From NCBI GenBank assembly GCA_964468375.1, contig CAYXUW010000019.1, positions 1-22,403 on the forward strand: a stretch of 22,403 bases of DNA, written 5' to 3'. The stretch is from CAYXUW01 sp964468375 (GTDB lineage Bacteria; Planctomycetota; Phycisphaerae; Sedimentisphaerales; Anaerobacaceae). The notes under the pieces were generated by a model that saw nothing but the letters and a program-made list of their open reading frames with translations, did not search any database and had not been told where the DNA came from. Shown here in pieces: positions 15,912 to 22,403 of the stretch. Position numbers and translations under genes: made by a program. Numbering within the stretch: position 1 is the stretch's first letter; the number at the start of each line of letters is the position of its first letter.

Positions 15912-16712
15912 ATGAAAATTAGCGTCCTTACGCCGTCATATAATCAAGCCGCATTTTTGGAGCAGAATATCCTCTCGGTTATATCCCAAGGTTTAGGTGA
16001 GTCGGTGGAACACATAGTAATGGATGGAGGATCCAAAGACGGAAGTGTTGGCATACTGCGAAAATATCCCCATCTGATTTGGAAATCAGAAGCGGATCGT
16101 GGTCAAAGTCATGCGCTGAATAAAGCACTGGCGATTTCATCCGGCGATATCGTTGGATGGGTGAACTCGGATGATATGCTCCCTCCGAGGGCTCTTTCGA
16201 CCGTTTGTGAATACTTCATAAAGCATCCCGACCACCATGTCCTCGTGGGCAACAAGCAAGCTATTGACGAAAACTCACACCTGCTCTATACGGCGCCTGC
16301 CGCAGAAATCACCTTTGACGGTCTTCTGAACGGTGTCCAATGCGTTCAACAAGTTTGCACATTTTTCAGACGAACAGTATTCGATACGGTTGGCAATTTC
16401 AACGAATCATTGCATTACGGCATGGATCACGAGTTCTTTCTCCGCGCTGCAAGATACTTTAAATTCCACACAATCAATGCTGATCTGGGCATTTTTAGAA
16501 AATACCCGGACAGCAAGTCAGGAACAAACAAATTGGGTTTTATGAAAGATAGAATCACTATCCGAAAGCTACATGGGGGGCGTCTTGTGTGCCGTGCCAA
16601 TTTATTGATTATTTATATGTTTATAAGTGAGCCCTTCAAAAGAATTTTATGGCTGCGAAAACTGATTCGTAGGTTGAAAGGGGTGAATCCGGACTTTATT
16701 CGATACCCATAG
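15912..16712 (+). CDS. Family 2 glycosyltransferase
   Basis: A 266-aa GT-A fold enzyme, inverting, acting on the cytoplasmic face. N-terminal ISVLTPSYNQAAFLEQNI (3-20), nucleotide-site VMDGGSKDG (36-44), ADRGQSHALNKAL (61-73) and the metal-binding NSDD at 85-88. The acceptor half contains YGMDHEFFLRAARY, with the typical acidic residue. The C-terminal part has a hydrophobic patch (LLIIYMFISEPF) that may touch the membrane. The donor sugar cannot be read from the sequence. GGGA at about 15898-15901 supports the start. Confidence 0.92.
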   Translation: MKISVLTPSYNQAAFLEQNILSVISQGLGESVEHIVMDGGSKDGSVGILRKYPHLIWKSEADRGQSHALNKALAISSGDIVGWVNSDDMLPPRALSTVCEYFIKHPDHHVLVGNKQAIDENSHLLYTAPAAEITFDGLLNGVQCVQQVCTFFRRTVFDTVGNFNESLHYGMDHEFFLRAARYFKFHTINADLGIFRKYPDSKSGTNKLGFMKDRITIRKLHGGRLVCRANLLIIYMFISEPFKRILWLRKLIRRLKGVNPDFIRYP

Positions 16713-16753
16713 ATGCTTGCCAGTTTCACTTAGAGAGATCGGAAGGAGTGAGA

Positions 16754-16828
16754 ATGAACAACAATACACACCAGAATGATGTGAATCCGCCGACGCGGAG
16801 TCTCGCAGAAGCAAAGGCTGTTTCATGA
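16754..16828 (+). CDS. Small open frame (24 aa) with a strong ribosome-binding site, coupled to the next gene
   Basis: ATG at 16754 sits 5 nt after GGAAGGAG (16741-16748), one of the best Shine-Dalgarno matches in the window. It encodes 24 polar residues (MNNNTHQNDVNPPTRSLAEA and four more) and stops at TGA 16826-16828, overlapping the glycosyltransferase start as ATGA. It may be a leader that feeds ribosomes into the next gene, or the start of a gene whose remainder was deleted. No family is recognised. Confidence 0.35.
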   Translation: MNNNTHQNDVNPPTRSLAEAKAVS

Positions 16829-18000
16829 ATGAAAAAATCACAATTCTTCATGTGATTAGAGCGCTTTCGGGCAAGGGCGGCACTCCACGTAAATTGTTAA
16901 GCATTATAAAGAATTCTGACCACAAAAAGATACGACATGTAGTCTTATACTTTGACCACCGTCCTATTGACTTGGTGGATGACATTGAGCGTTCCGGCGG
17001 GATTGTCGAATGTAGTGTCAGGAAGCACAACTATGATGCGCGTCTGCTTTTTGATATTATCAGGATGGTTCGCAAATACAGGGCTGATATAATTAATACT
17101 CATTTTGCGCGGTCGGACATCTACGGTATGGTTGCGGGGCTGTTGTGTCGGAGGCCAGTGATAAAATCCGTCCATGGGATTTTATGGAATGAAGATGGGC
17201 ATAAGTTCGTAATATACTTGGACAGATTACTGGCGCCATTTAGATATCAAACCGTGTGTAACTCGTACGCTTCTCTCGAGGCGGAAAGAAAGAGAAGTCG
17301 TGTGAAGAAACTGATGGTCATACACAACGGTGTTGTTCCCCGCGAATGCGGTTACAGCCGCGAGGAATTAGATGCGTTTCGGCAGAAACTTGGTATTCCA
17401 TCCGATGGATTTCTCGTGGTTAATGTTGGAGGTATTTTTGAAATGCGGCGTAAGGAATTGATAGTCGATGCTATCTCGACCATCACTGAGAAAGGAATTG
17501 ATGCCTATTGTGTTTTTGCAGGGTCAGGACGGGGGAAGCCTTCGCTCGAGCAGCGCACGAAATCACTCGGAATAGAGAATAGAGTTCGGTTCTTTGACTT
17601 CCTTAAAGACGTCGGCGCACTGCTGGCGTCGGCAGATGCGTATGTTAATATGGCATCTGCCGAGGGATTTGGGATTGCTGTTGTCGAGGCAATGTTCGCG
17701 CGTGTGCCGGTTGTTTTAGCCAACGCCGGTTCCCATCCTGAACTTATTGTTCACGGAGAAAGCGGGCTTTTGGTTTCGGAGGGGAGCGTCCGGGAACTTG
17801 CCGATGCGCTGACCCGTTTGGCATATGACCCATCCCTGCGGCAACGTTTAGGTGAAGGCGGCGCAAAAAGGGCTGATGAGAAATTCGCTATTTCACGATT
17901 TGTATGTGATTTCGAGAGTCTTTATAAAACATGTGTCGAAGAAACTCGGGCGGCAGCTGGGCAATCGCATCAATCTTTGATGAATGCGGAATACCGATGA
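16825..18000 (+). CDS. Family 4 glycosyltransferase
   Basis: A 391-aa GT-B fold, retaining enzyme. The N-terminal domain begins ITILHVIRALSGKGGTPRKL and contains ADIINTHFARSDIYG. The C-terminal domain has VVNVGGIFEMRRKELIVDAI and the nucleotide-sugar site with the EX7E motif EGFGIAVVEAM (Glu280 and Glu288), followed by PVVLANAGSHPELI. The start overlaps the stop of the 24-codon frame before it, and its own stop overlaps the next glycosyltransferase start (ATGA at 17997-18000), so the pair is probably translated together. It is expected to add one sugar to the lipid-linked repeat unit. Confidence 0.93.
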   Translation: MNEKITILHVIRALSGKGGTPRKLLSIIKNSDHKKIRHVVLYFDHRPIDLVDDIERSGGIVECSVRKHNYDARLLFDIIRMVRKYRADIINTHFARSDIYGMVAGLLCRRPVIKSVHGILWNEDGHKFVIYLDRLLAPFRYQTVCNSYASLEAERKRSRVKKLMVIHNGVVPRECGYSREELDAFRQKLGIPSDGFLVVNVGGIFEMRRKELIVDAISTITEKGIDAYCVFAGSGRGKPSLEQRTKSLGIENRVRFFDFLKDVGALLASADAYVNMASAEGFGIAVVEAMFARVPVVLANAGSHPELIVHGESGLLVSEGSVRELADALTRLAYDPSLRQRLGEGGAKRADEKFAISRFVCDFESLYKTCVEETRAAAGQSHQSLMNAEYR

Positions 18001-19158
18001 AAGTTGCGCTTGTAACAAATGTCATCCCGCCTTACCGCAAACCTCTGTTTGAAGAAATAGGTAAGCATTGCGAGCTCACCGTTATCTGTTCAGCCGTCAA
18101 CCAAGCCGACAGAGAGTGGTATGATTGGAAAGAGGAAAACACGAGCACTTTCAAAACGGTTACGCTCAAGGGGTTTTGTCTAAAAATGAAGCGTGGTTTT
18201 TTCTATTTTCAGCCGGACCTTCTCGTCGCGCTGTGGAAAATCCGTCCGGATGTGATTATTACTTCTGCATTTGCTCTGAACACATTGTTCGGAAGTCTTT
18301 ATGCAAAGATTACTCGGACCCCTTCGCTTTTATGGTCAGCTTCGACTCGTGTGTCCGAACGTAAGTATGGCGCTCTACGTCTTTGGTTTCGCAGGTTTCT
18401 AATCAGGTTGAACAATGCCTATGTAGCAGCTGGTGTCGACGCTGCGGAATATTTGATTTCCATCGGCGCTCAGGAGGATAGGTGTTTTACAGCGGTCAAT
18501 GCCGTCGAAGACGTCACACACCACTCGGAATTGAGCAAAATGCGCGAGGAAGCTCGAGGTATTCGGTCTGAATATTTAGGTCCTATTCTTCTGTATACCG
18601 GGAGATTTATTGAGATAAAAGGTCTTGACCTATTGCTTGACGCTTATGAGAAGATACAGAATGCCGAAGGCGTCAAAAATGCCACTTTATTGATAATCGG
18701 CAGCGGTCCGCTCGAGAAGGAATTGAAAGAAGAGGCGGTTAGAAGGGATTTGAGGAACGTGCGGTTCATAGACTTCAAGCAGAAACGGCAACTGTGGCCT
18801 TATTACCTCGCAAGCGATATCTATATTTTGCCTTCAAGGGGAGACACTTGGGGAATGGTTATTAATGAGGCGATGCAATGCGGTTTGCCGGTTGTGTGCT
18901 CCAAGTTTGCGGGTGCCGCCCGCGAAATGGTCGAAAACGGCAGAACCGGTTATGTTGTGGACCCTTTTGACACCGATGGATTTGCTCGGNNNNNNNNNNC
19001 GGACGCTCGAAAAAATCATAAAGGATGACGAATTGCGAAAAGAAATGGGCAGGAGAGCGCTTGAAAAAGTTACTGCCGATTACAGCATCGAGAAACCTGC
19101 AAAGGGCTTTTTGCGTGCCGTATCATTTTGCTCCCCAAACGGAGAAAGAGCCGGCTGA
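17997..19158 (+). CDS. Family 4 glycosyltransferase, interrupted by an assembly gap
   Basis: A GT-B enzyme of about 385 aa. It starts at 17997 (MKVALVTNVIPPYRKPLFEE) in an ATGA overlap; an open frame reaching back to 17931 lies within the previous gene. The donor domain has LYTGRFIEIKGLDLLLDAYE and GDTWGMVINEAMQCGLPVV, an EX7E-type motif in which the first acid is Asp283 and the second Glu291. Ten N at 18990-18999 interrupt the C-terminal part. Reading resumes in another phase with RTLEKIIKDDELRKEMG and ends at TGA 19156-19158. Since 10 is not a multiple of 3, the N count is a placeholder rather than a real frameshift. The next gene follows with no spacing (TGAATG). Confidence 0.88.
18990..18999. 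other. Assembly gap (10 N)
   Basis: Ten undetermined bases inside the glycosyltransferase gene 17997-19158. The flanking frames differ by one, so the true missing length must be a multiple of 3 if the gene is intact. The protein pattern across the gap (DTDGFAR, then RTLEKIIKDDELR) suggests only a few residues are missing. Confidence 0.95.
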
Positions 19159-20055
19159 ATGAATCCGTTTCGAACTTTGTTCATACATCTGAAAAAACGC
19201 AGGTATCGGAAAGTCTTAAAAACTATCACTCGGTACCTCCAGGTAAAATATTGGAAATATTTGAACAAAAAAGTACGCGTATCACTCAGAGACAAGGAGC
19301 AAATTCGTTTGGTTATGTATCCTGGATGTGCGGTTTCAGAAAAGCTCTATGTGGTTGGTATGTATGACCGTAATGGAATGGCAACGCTTGAGAAGCTTAT
19401 GAAAGCCGGCGAGGTGTTTTACGACGTAGGAGCGAATATCGGCCCTTTCTCGCTCCTTGCTCACAGCTGCGGCGCATCGGTATATGCGTTTGAAGGACAT
19501 CCGGAGACAACAAAACGCTGCAGAAGGAATTTTGAGATAAACGGCATCGACCCAGCGTGCGCGCTAGCCTACGCAGTGTCCGACTCCAATGGCAGCGTTT
19601 TGTTTAGAGACATAGCCGGTTCCTCAACAAACAAAATCATAAGCAATGCCGAAGACGGAGATAGTGATGGTGTCATTGAAGTTCCTGTTGTGTCCCTCGA
19701 CACATTTGCTGAAACCCACGAGTCTCCGACGGCAGTAAAGATTGATACCGAAGGCCATGAATTGCGCGTCATTATGGGAATGAGATCAATTTTAGAGAAG
19801 GGTGAAGTAAAGTATCTCACTTTTGAGGCGAACGGACTATCTTCTCGGTTCGATCTTCGTGAGATACAACGTATTCTTCTGGATGCGGGATTTATCGTTG
19901 GGCACATTGATTGGGAAAAGAAAAAATTCATTGAAAAATATGATTTGGGAGAAAAATCCCTCACAGGAGACTATATCGCAATATCGAAGACATGGATGGG
20001 TTTGTTTGAGGAACGAGGTATCGCGATAGTTAGGCAAAACAGTCAGGTGGCGTGA
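19159..20055 (+). CDS. FkbM-family SAM-dependent methyltransferase
   Basis: A 298-aa methyltransferase. SAM motif I is FYDVGANIGPFSLL (87-100), motif II acid is in YAFEGHPETTKR (Glu112), and the family signature is VKIDTEGHELRVIMG. The N-terminal 75 residues are basic, then contain YPGCAVSEKLYVVGMYD, a segment typical of FkbM proteins in polysaccharide loci. It is clearly divergent from the other FkbM protein at 12684, so the two probably methylate different positions. The ATG directly follows the upstream TGA. Its own TGA is directly followed by another ATG that opens a 25-codon frame. Confidence 0.9.
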   Translation: MNPFRTLFIHLKKRRYRKVLKTITRYLQVKYWKYLNKKVRVSLRDKEQIRLVMYPGCAVSEKLYVVGMYDRNGMATLEKLMKAGEVFYDVGANIGPFSLLAHSCGASVYAFEGHPETTKRCRRNFEINGIDPACALAYAVSDSNGSVLFRDIAGSSTNKIISNAEDGDSDGVIEVPVVSLDTFAETHESPTAVKIDTEGHELRVIMGMRSILEKGEVKYLTFEANGLSSRFDLREIQRILLDAGFIVGHIDWEKKKFIEKYDLGEKSLTGDYIAISKTWMGLFEERGIAIVRQNSQVA

Positions 20056-20133
20056 ATGCCACGTTCTTACTTGAGAGCTTGGAAGTATATAGGAAAATCT
20101 GAATTATTCATGGTAATTTTTGAGAACAGTTGA
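20056..20133 (+). other. Tiny open frame (25 aa) abutting the FkbM gene
   Basis: ATG at 20056 immediately follows the stop of the methyltransferase gene (TGAATG), the same junction that joins the two genes at 19156-19161. It encodes 25 residues beginning MPRSYLRAWKYIGKSELF and stops at 20133, 21 nt before the next start. It may be the N-terminal stub of a gene lost between the two methyltransferases, or chance. No family is recognised. Confidence 0.2.
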
Positions 20134-20154
20134 AACAGACTTCAGGAAACAATT

Positions 20155-20946
20155 ATGACCGCAACGAATTTTGAGTTCCACCGCCGTTCTATTGTTGATT
20201 TACTCTCAGTCAAATCGGGCCCTGATTTCCACGAGTATCTGTTTCGTGAAGCGATCGACCGTTATGCCAAACATGTAGCCGATGCGGAAAGCTTGGGCAC
20301 GGTTCTTGCTGTCTGCGCGTGGGATAGGGAGCCGGAGTATTTGGCGAGTTATAACTTTGAGAAAATCATGTTGACGGGAATTTTGCCGCCTAATGACACA
20401 ATTGATTTAGCGACAAAGACCGATCCCAGAATGGAATATAGGCAGATGAACTGTGAGAATCTTCAGTTAGAATCTGCATCGTATGATTTAGTGTTCTGCA
20501 AAGGTGGGTTGCACCATTTAGCTCGGCCGGTGCAGGGACTCTACGAAATGTTGCGCGTGTGCAGAAGAGCGGTTATTTTTATCGAAGGATATGATTCGAT
20601 ATTGATAAGGTTTGCCGAAGCACTTGGTCTGGCGAGCGACTATGAACCGAGAATGAGGGCAAACGTAGGCGGAAGGGGAAACTATGTGTTTAGATGGAGT
20701 AAAAGGCATTTACAGCATATTCTCAATAGCTACTATTTGGATTCTGGATACCACGTTGATATGACATTAGGATGGATGAGTGGAAGACTTTTTCTGGATC
20801 GTTCGCGAAGCATTCAGATTCTTTCTGCTCTTTTGGGGTATGCGGTTGGTTTTATTCCAGGATGCATGGGAAACTCTTTGACAGCAATGATTACGCCGGG
20901 CTTGGAAGTGCCGACACCTTCCGCACAATGTTTGAGCAAAGTATAG
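20155..20946 (+). CDS. Class I SAM-dependent methyltransferase (Methyltransf_11-like)
   Basis: A 263-aa protein. The later methyltransferase motifs are clear: MNCENLQLESASYDLVFCKG (98-117), GLHHLARPVQGLYEMLRV and then AVIFIEG. The glycine-rich SAM motif I is unusual: LGTVLAVCAWDREPEYLA (48-65) stands where DLGCGxG would be expected, so SAM binding is divergent or the protein is not active in the usual way. CAGGAAAC shortly upstream supports the start. The C-terminal part has a weakly hydrophobic stretch (ILSALLGYAVGFIPG). It probably modifies a sugar or lipid intermediate of the pathway. Confidence 0.75.
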   Translation: MTATNFEFHRRSIVDLLSVKSGPDFHEYLFREAIDRYAKHVADAESLGTVLAVCAWDREPEYLASYNFEKIMLTGILPPNDTIDLATKTDPRMEYRQMNCENLQLESASYDLVFCKGGLHHLARPVQGLYEMLRVCRRAVIFIEGYDSILIRFAEALGLASDYEPRMRANVGGRGNYVFRWSKRHLQHILNSYYLDSGYHVDMTLGWMSGRLFLDRSRSIQILSALLGYAVGFIPGCMGNSLTAMITPGLEVPTPSAQCLSKV

Positions 20947-20963
20947 AGAAAGTGGCCGCGGCT

Positions 20964-22148
20964 ATGAAAGTTTGCGTTGTTCATAACGAATACGGCAAAT
21001 TCAGTGGTGAAGGGGCAGTTGTTACTGCGCAGAAGAAACTGCTGGCTGATAACGGCCATAAGGTTATCAGTCTTGAGCGGTCGAGTGCGGAGATATCCAA
21101 TATGACACTTGGTAAACTTAAGGCATTTTTTTCTGGCATTTATAGTTTTTCTTCCCGCAAACAGATTCGAAGGCTTTTGGCAACGCACAAACCAGATATC
21201 GTACATATCCATAATCTGTTTCCGCTTATATCACCATCAATATTATCTGAATGCAAGAATGCCGGGCGCCCGGTAGTAATGACGGTTCACAACTATCGAC
21301 TAGTCTGCCCCAATGGACTGCACATGGTTCGGGGCCAGGTGTGCGAGAAATGCTGTGGCGGACGCGAGTATTGGTGTGTGTTACATAATTGCGAAGGAAA
21401 TCTTGCGAAATCTCTTGGTTATGCCCTGCGCAATTACGTGGCACGCAAGCAGCGTTGTTATCTGGACAACGTAACCATTTATGCCGCGTTAACCGAATTT
21501 CAACGCGGACGGTTGGTGAACGAGGGATTCCCAGCCGATAGAATTGTGGTGATTCCAAACGCGGTTGACGGCGATGGCACTCGATATGATCTTTCACATG
21601 GGGAATATGTAGGATTTGTTGGGCGGATCAGTCCGGAAAAGAACGTTACTTCCCTTATTGCCGCGGCGAGAAACAGTCCAGATATCGCATTCAAGGCGGC
21701 CGGCGCCTACGACCGAATGCCGGACCTTCCGGCTCAAGCGCCGTCCAATTTCGAATTTCTCGGCCATGTGAGCGGCTCACGGATGGCCGATTTCTACAAT
21801 TCCGCTCGAATGATTGTGCTTTGCAGTATTTGTTTCGAGGGCTTTCCGATGGTTTTTGCCGAAGCGATGCTTCATGGCAAACCAATTATCTGTTCTCGGA
21901 TAGGCAGCCTGCCGGAAATTGTCGATGACCAGGTTACGGGTTTGCTGTTTGAGCCGGGCAACGTAGAGGATCTGAGCGAGAAGATTAGCTATCTCTGGGA
22001 ACGGCCCGAGCTTTGCCGAAAAATAGGCCAGGCAGGACGGGAAAAAGCCCTTCGTGAATATTCGCCCGAGAAATACTATCAGCGTTTGATGACGGTTTAC
22101 AAAAAAGCTATTGAACTCGGGCCGGGTGGAAAAAACGGCGGGTATTGA
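20964..22148 (+). CDS. Family 4 glycosyltransferase with a cysteine-rich insert
   Basis: A 394-aa GT-B enzyme. I start it at 20964 (MKVCVVHNEYGKFSGEGAVV), where the first Rossmann strand begins. The frame is open back to 20772, but that part overlaps the methyltransferase gene; ATG 20928 is an alternative. The acceptor domain has PDIVHIHNLFPLISPSIL and a cysteine cluster CPNGLHMVRGQVCEKCCGG (Cys115, 127, 130, 131) with Cys138 and Cys143, a pattern seen in one subgroup of GT4 enzymes. The donor domain has VGFVGRISPEKNV and EX7E in EGFPMVFAEAM (Glu292, Glu300). It would add a sugar to the lipid-linked repeat unit. Confidence 0.92.
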   Translation: MKVCVVHNEYGKFSGEGAVVTAQKKLLADNGHKVISLERSSAEISNMTLGKLKAFFSGIYSFSSRKQIRRLLATHKPDIVHIHNLFPLISPSILSECKNAGRPVVMTVHNYRLVCPNGLHMVRGQVCEKCCGGREYWCVLHNCEGNLAKSLGYALRNYVARKQRCYLDNVTIYAALTEFQRGRLVNEGFPADRIVVIPNAVDGDGTRYDLSHGEYVGFVGRISPEKNVTSLIAAARNSPDIAFKAAGAYDRMPDLPAQAPSNFEFLGHVSGSRMADFYNSARMIVLCSICFEGFPMVFAEAMLHGKPIICSRIGSLPEIVDDQVTGLLFEPGNVEDLSEKISYLWERPELCRKIGQAGREKALREYSPEKYYQRLMTVYKKAIELGPGGKNGGY

Positions 22149-22175
22149 GCTGTTTTTCAAAAGAGGCATGTCTTT

Positions 22176-22403
22176 GTGAAAGAGCAAACTATTCAAGCAG
22201 AAAGGTCCGACATCTTGGGAGTTGCATTCGACTTGGTGTCATACGAAGATGTGTTGGCGACCATCGATAAGTGGCGCAAAAGTGGAAAACAGAGCTATAT
22301 TACACTGACCCCTGCAATAAGTGTAATGCTATGCAATAGCGACAAGAAATTACGCTGCGCTACAGCCAACGCCGGGTTGACGCTACCTGATTCCGTTGGA
22401 ATA
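22176..22403 (+). CDS. WecG/TagA/CpsF-family glycosyltransferase (partial, 5' end only)
   Basis: GTG at 22176 opens a frame that runs off the window after 76 codons. AGAGG at about 22162-22166 supports this start. The residues ILGVAFDLVSYEDVLATIDK, then SYITLTPAISVMLC and TANAGLTLPDSVGI, match the N-terminal third of the GT26 family, where the Asp of the LPD motif is important for catalysis. Known members add ManNAc or another sugar to undecaprenyl-PP-GlcNAc, which fits the WecA-like enzyme at 8315 as producer of its substrate. The family normally has Gly after LPD; here it is Ser. Confidence 0.82.
   Translation, partial: MKEQTIQAERSDILGVAFDLVSYEDVLATIDKWRKSGKQSYITLTPAISVMLCNSDKKLRCATANAGLTLPDSVGI

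Noticed and set aside
17997..19158. Glycosyltransferase as a frameshifted pseudogene
   Set aside because: The phase change coincides exactly with a 10-N placeholder gap; both sides read as normal GT4 sequence.
1..22403. tRNA/rRNA genes, CRISPR arrays, insertion sequences or phage genes
   Set aside because: I saw no cloverleaf, spaced direct-repeat array, transposase, integrase or terminal inverted repeats on either strand by eye.

Overview
The window is one long, all plus-strand exopolysaccharide (EPS/capsule) locus of the Wzx/Wzy type, from a Gram-negative-type bacterium (lipoprotein outer-membrane exporter, two-TM Wzc-like kinase). Moderate GC, a chain-length kinase followed by a PHP-type phosphatase, a large ligase-TPR fusion, a WecA-like enzyme with a long C-terminal extension, and a secreted protein ending in a hydrophobic segment plus Gly/Ser-rich tail would fit the PVC group, perhaps Planctomycetota. 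That placement is inference at low to moderate confidence. A 10-N run at 18990-18999 marks a draft assembly.

Layout. 1-554: non-coding leader with a nested stem and a hairpin plus T-tract. 555-4799: secreted protein of unknown function, Wza-like exporter, Wzc-like polymerisation/tyrosine kinase. 4829-9859: PHP-type tyrosine phosphatase, O-antigen ligase-like protein with TPR tail, and a WecA/TagO-type initiating phosphosugar transferase. 10018-22403: the variable half, with two sulfotransferase-like proteins, a Wzx flippase, a second Wzy/ligase-like protein, two FkbM methyltransferases, a further class I methyltransferase, one GT2 and three GT4 glycosyltransferases, and the start of a WecG/TagA/CpsF-type glycosyltransferase at the right edge.

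How the genes would work together (inference from families): the WecA-like enzyme starts the repeat unit on undecaprenyl phosphate, the WecG/TagA-like enzyme may add the second sugar, the GT2/GT4 enzymes extend it, and methyl- and sulfotransferases decorate it. Wzx flips it, one of the two Wzy/ligase-like proteins polymerises it, and the Wzc-like kinase (switched by the PHP phosphatase) and Wza-like exporter control length and export. The polymer may be methylated and sulfated.

The most notable feature is a record of gene turnover in the variable half. A 43-aa N-terminal stub of a different flippase sits directly before the intact flippase. A frameshifted N-terminal stub of an AlkP-superfamily phosphodiesterase sits directly after it. 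Several other inter-gene gaps hold tiny open frames whose starts or stops overlap neighbouring genes; these may be further remnants or real small genes.
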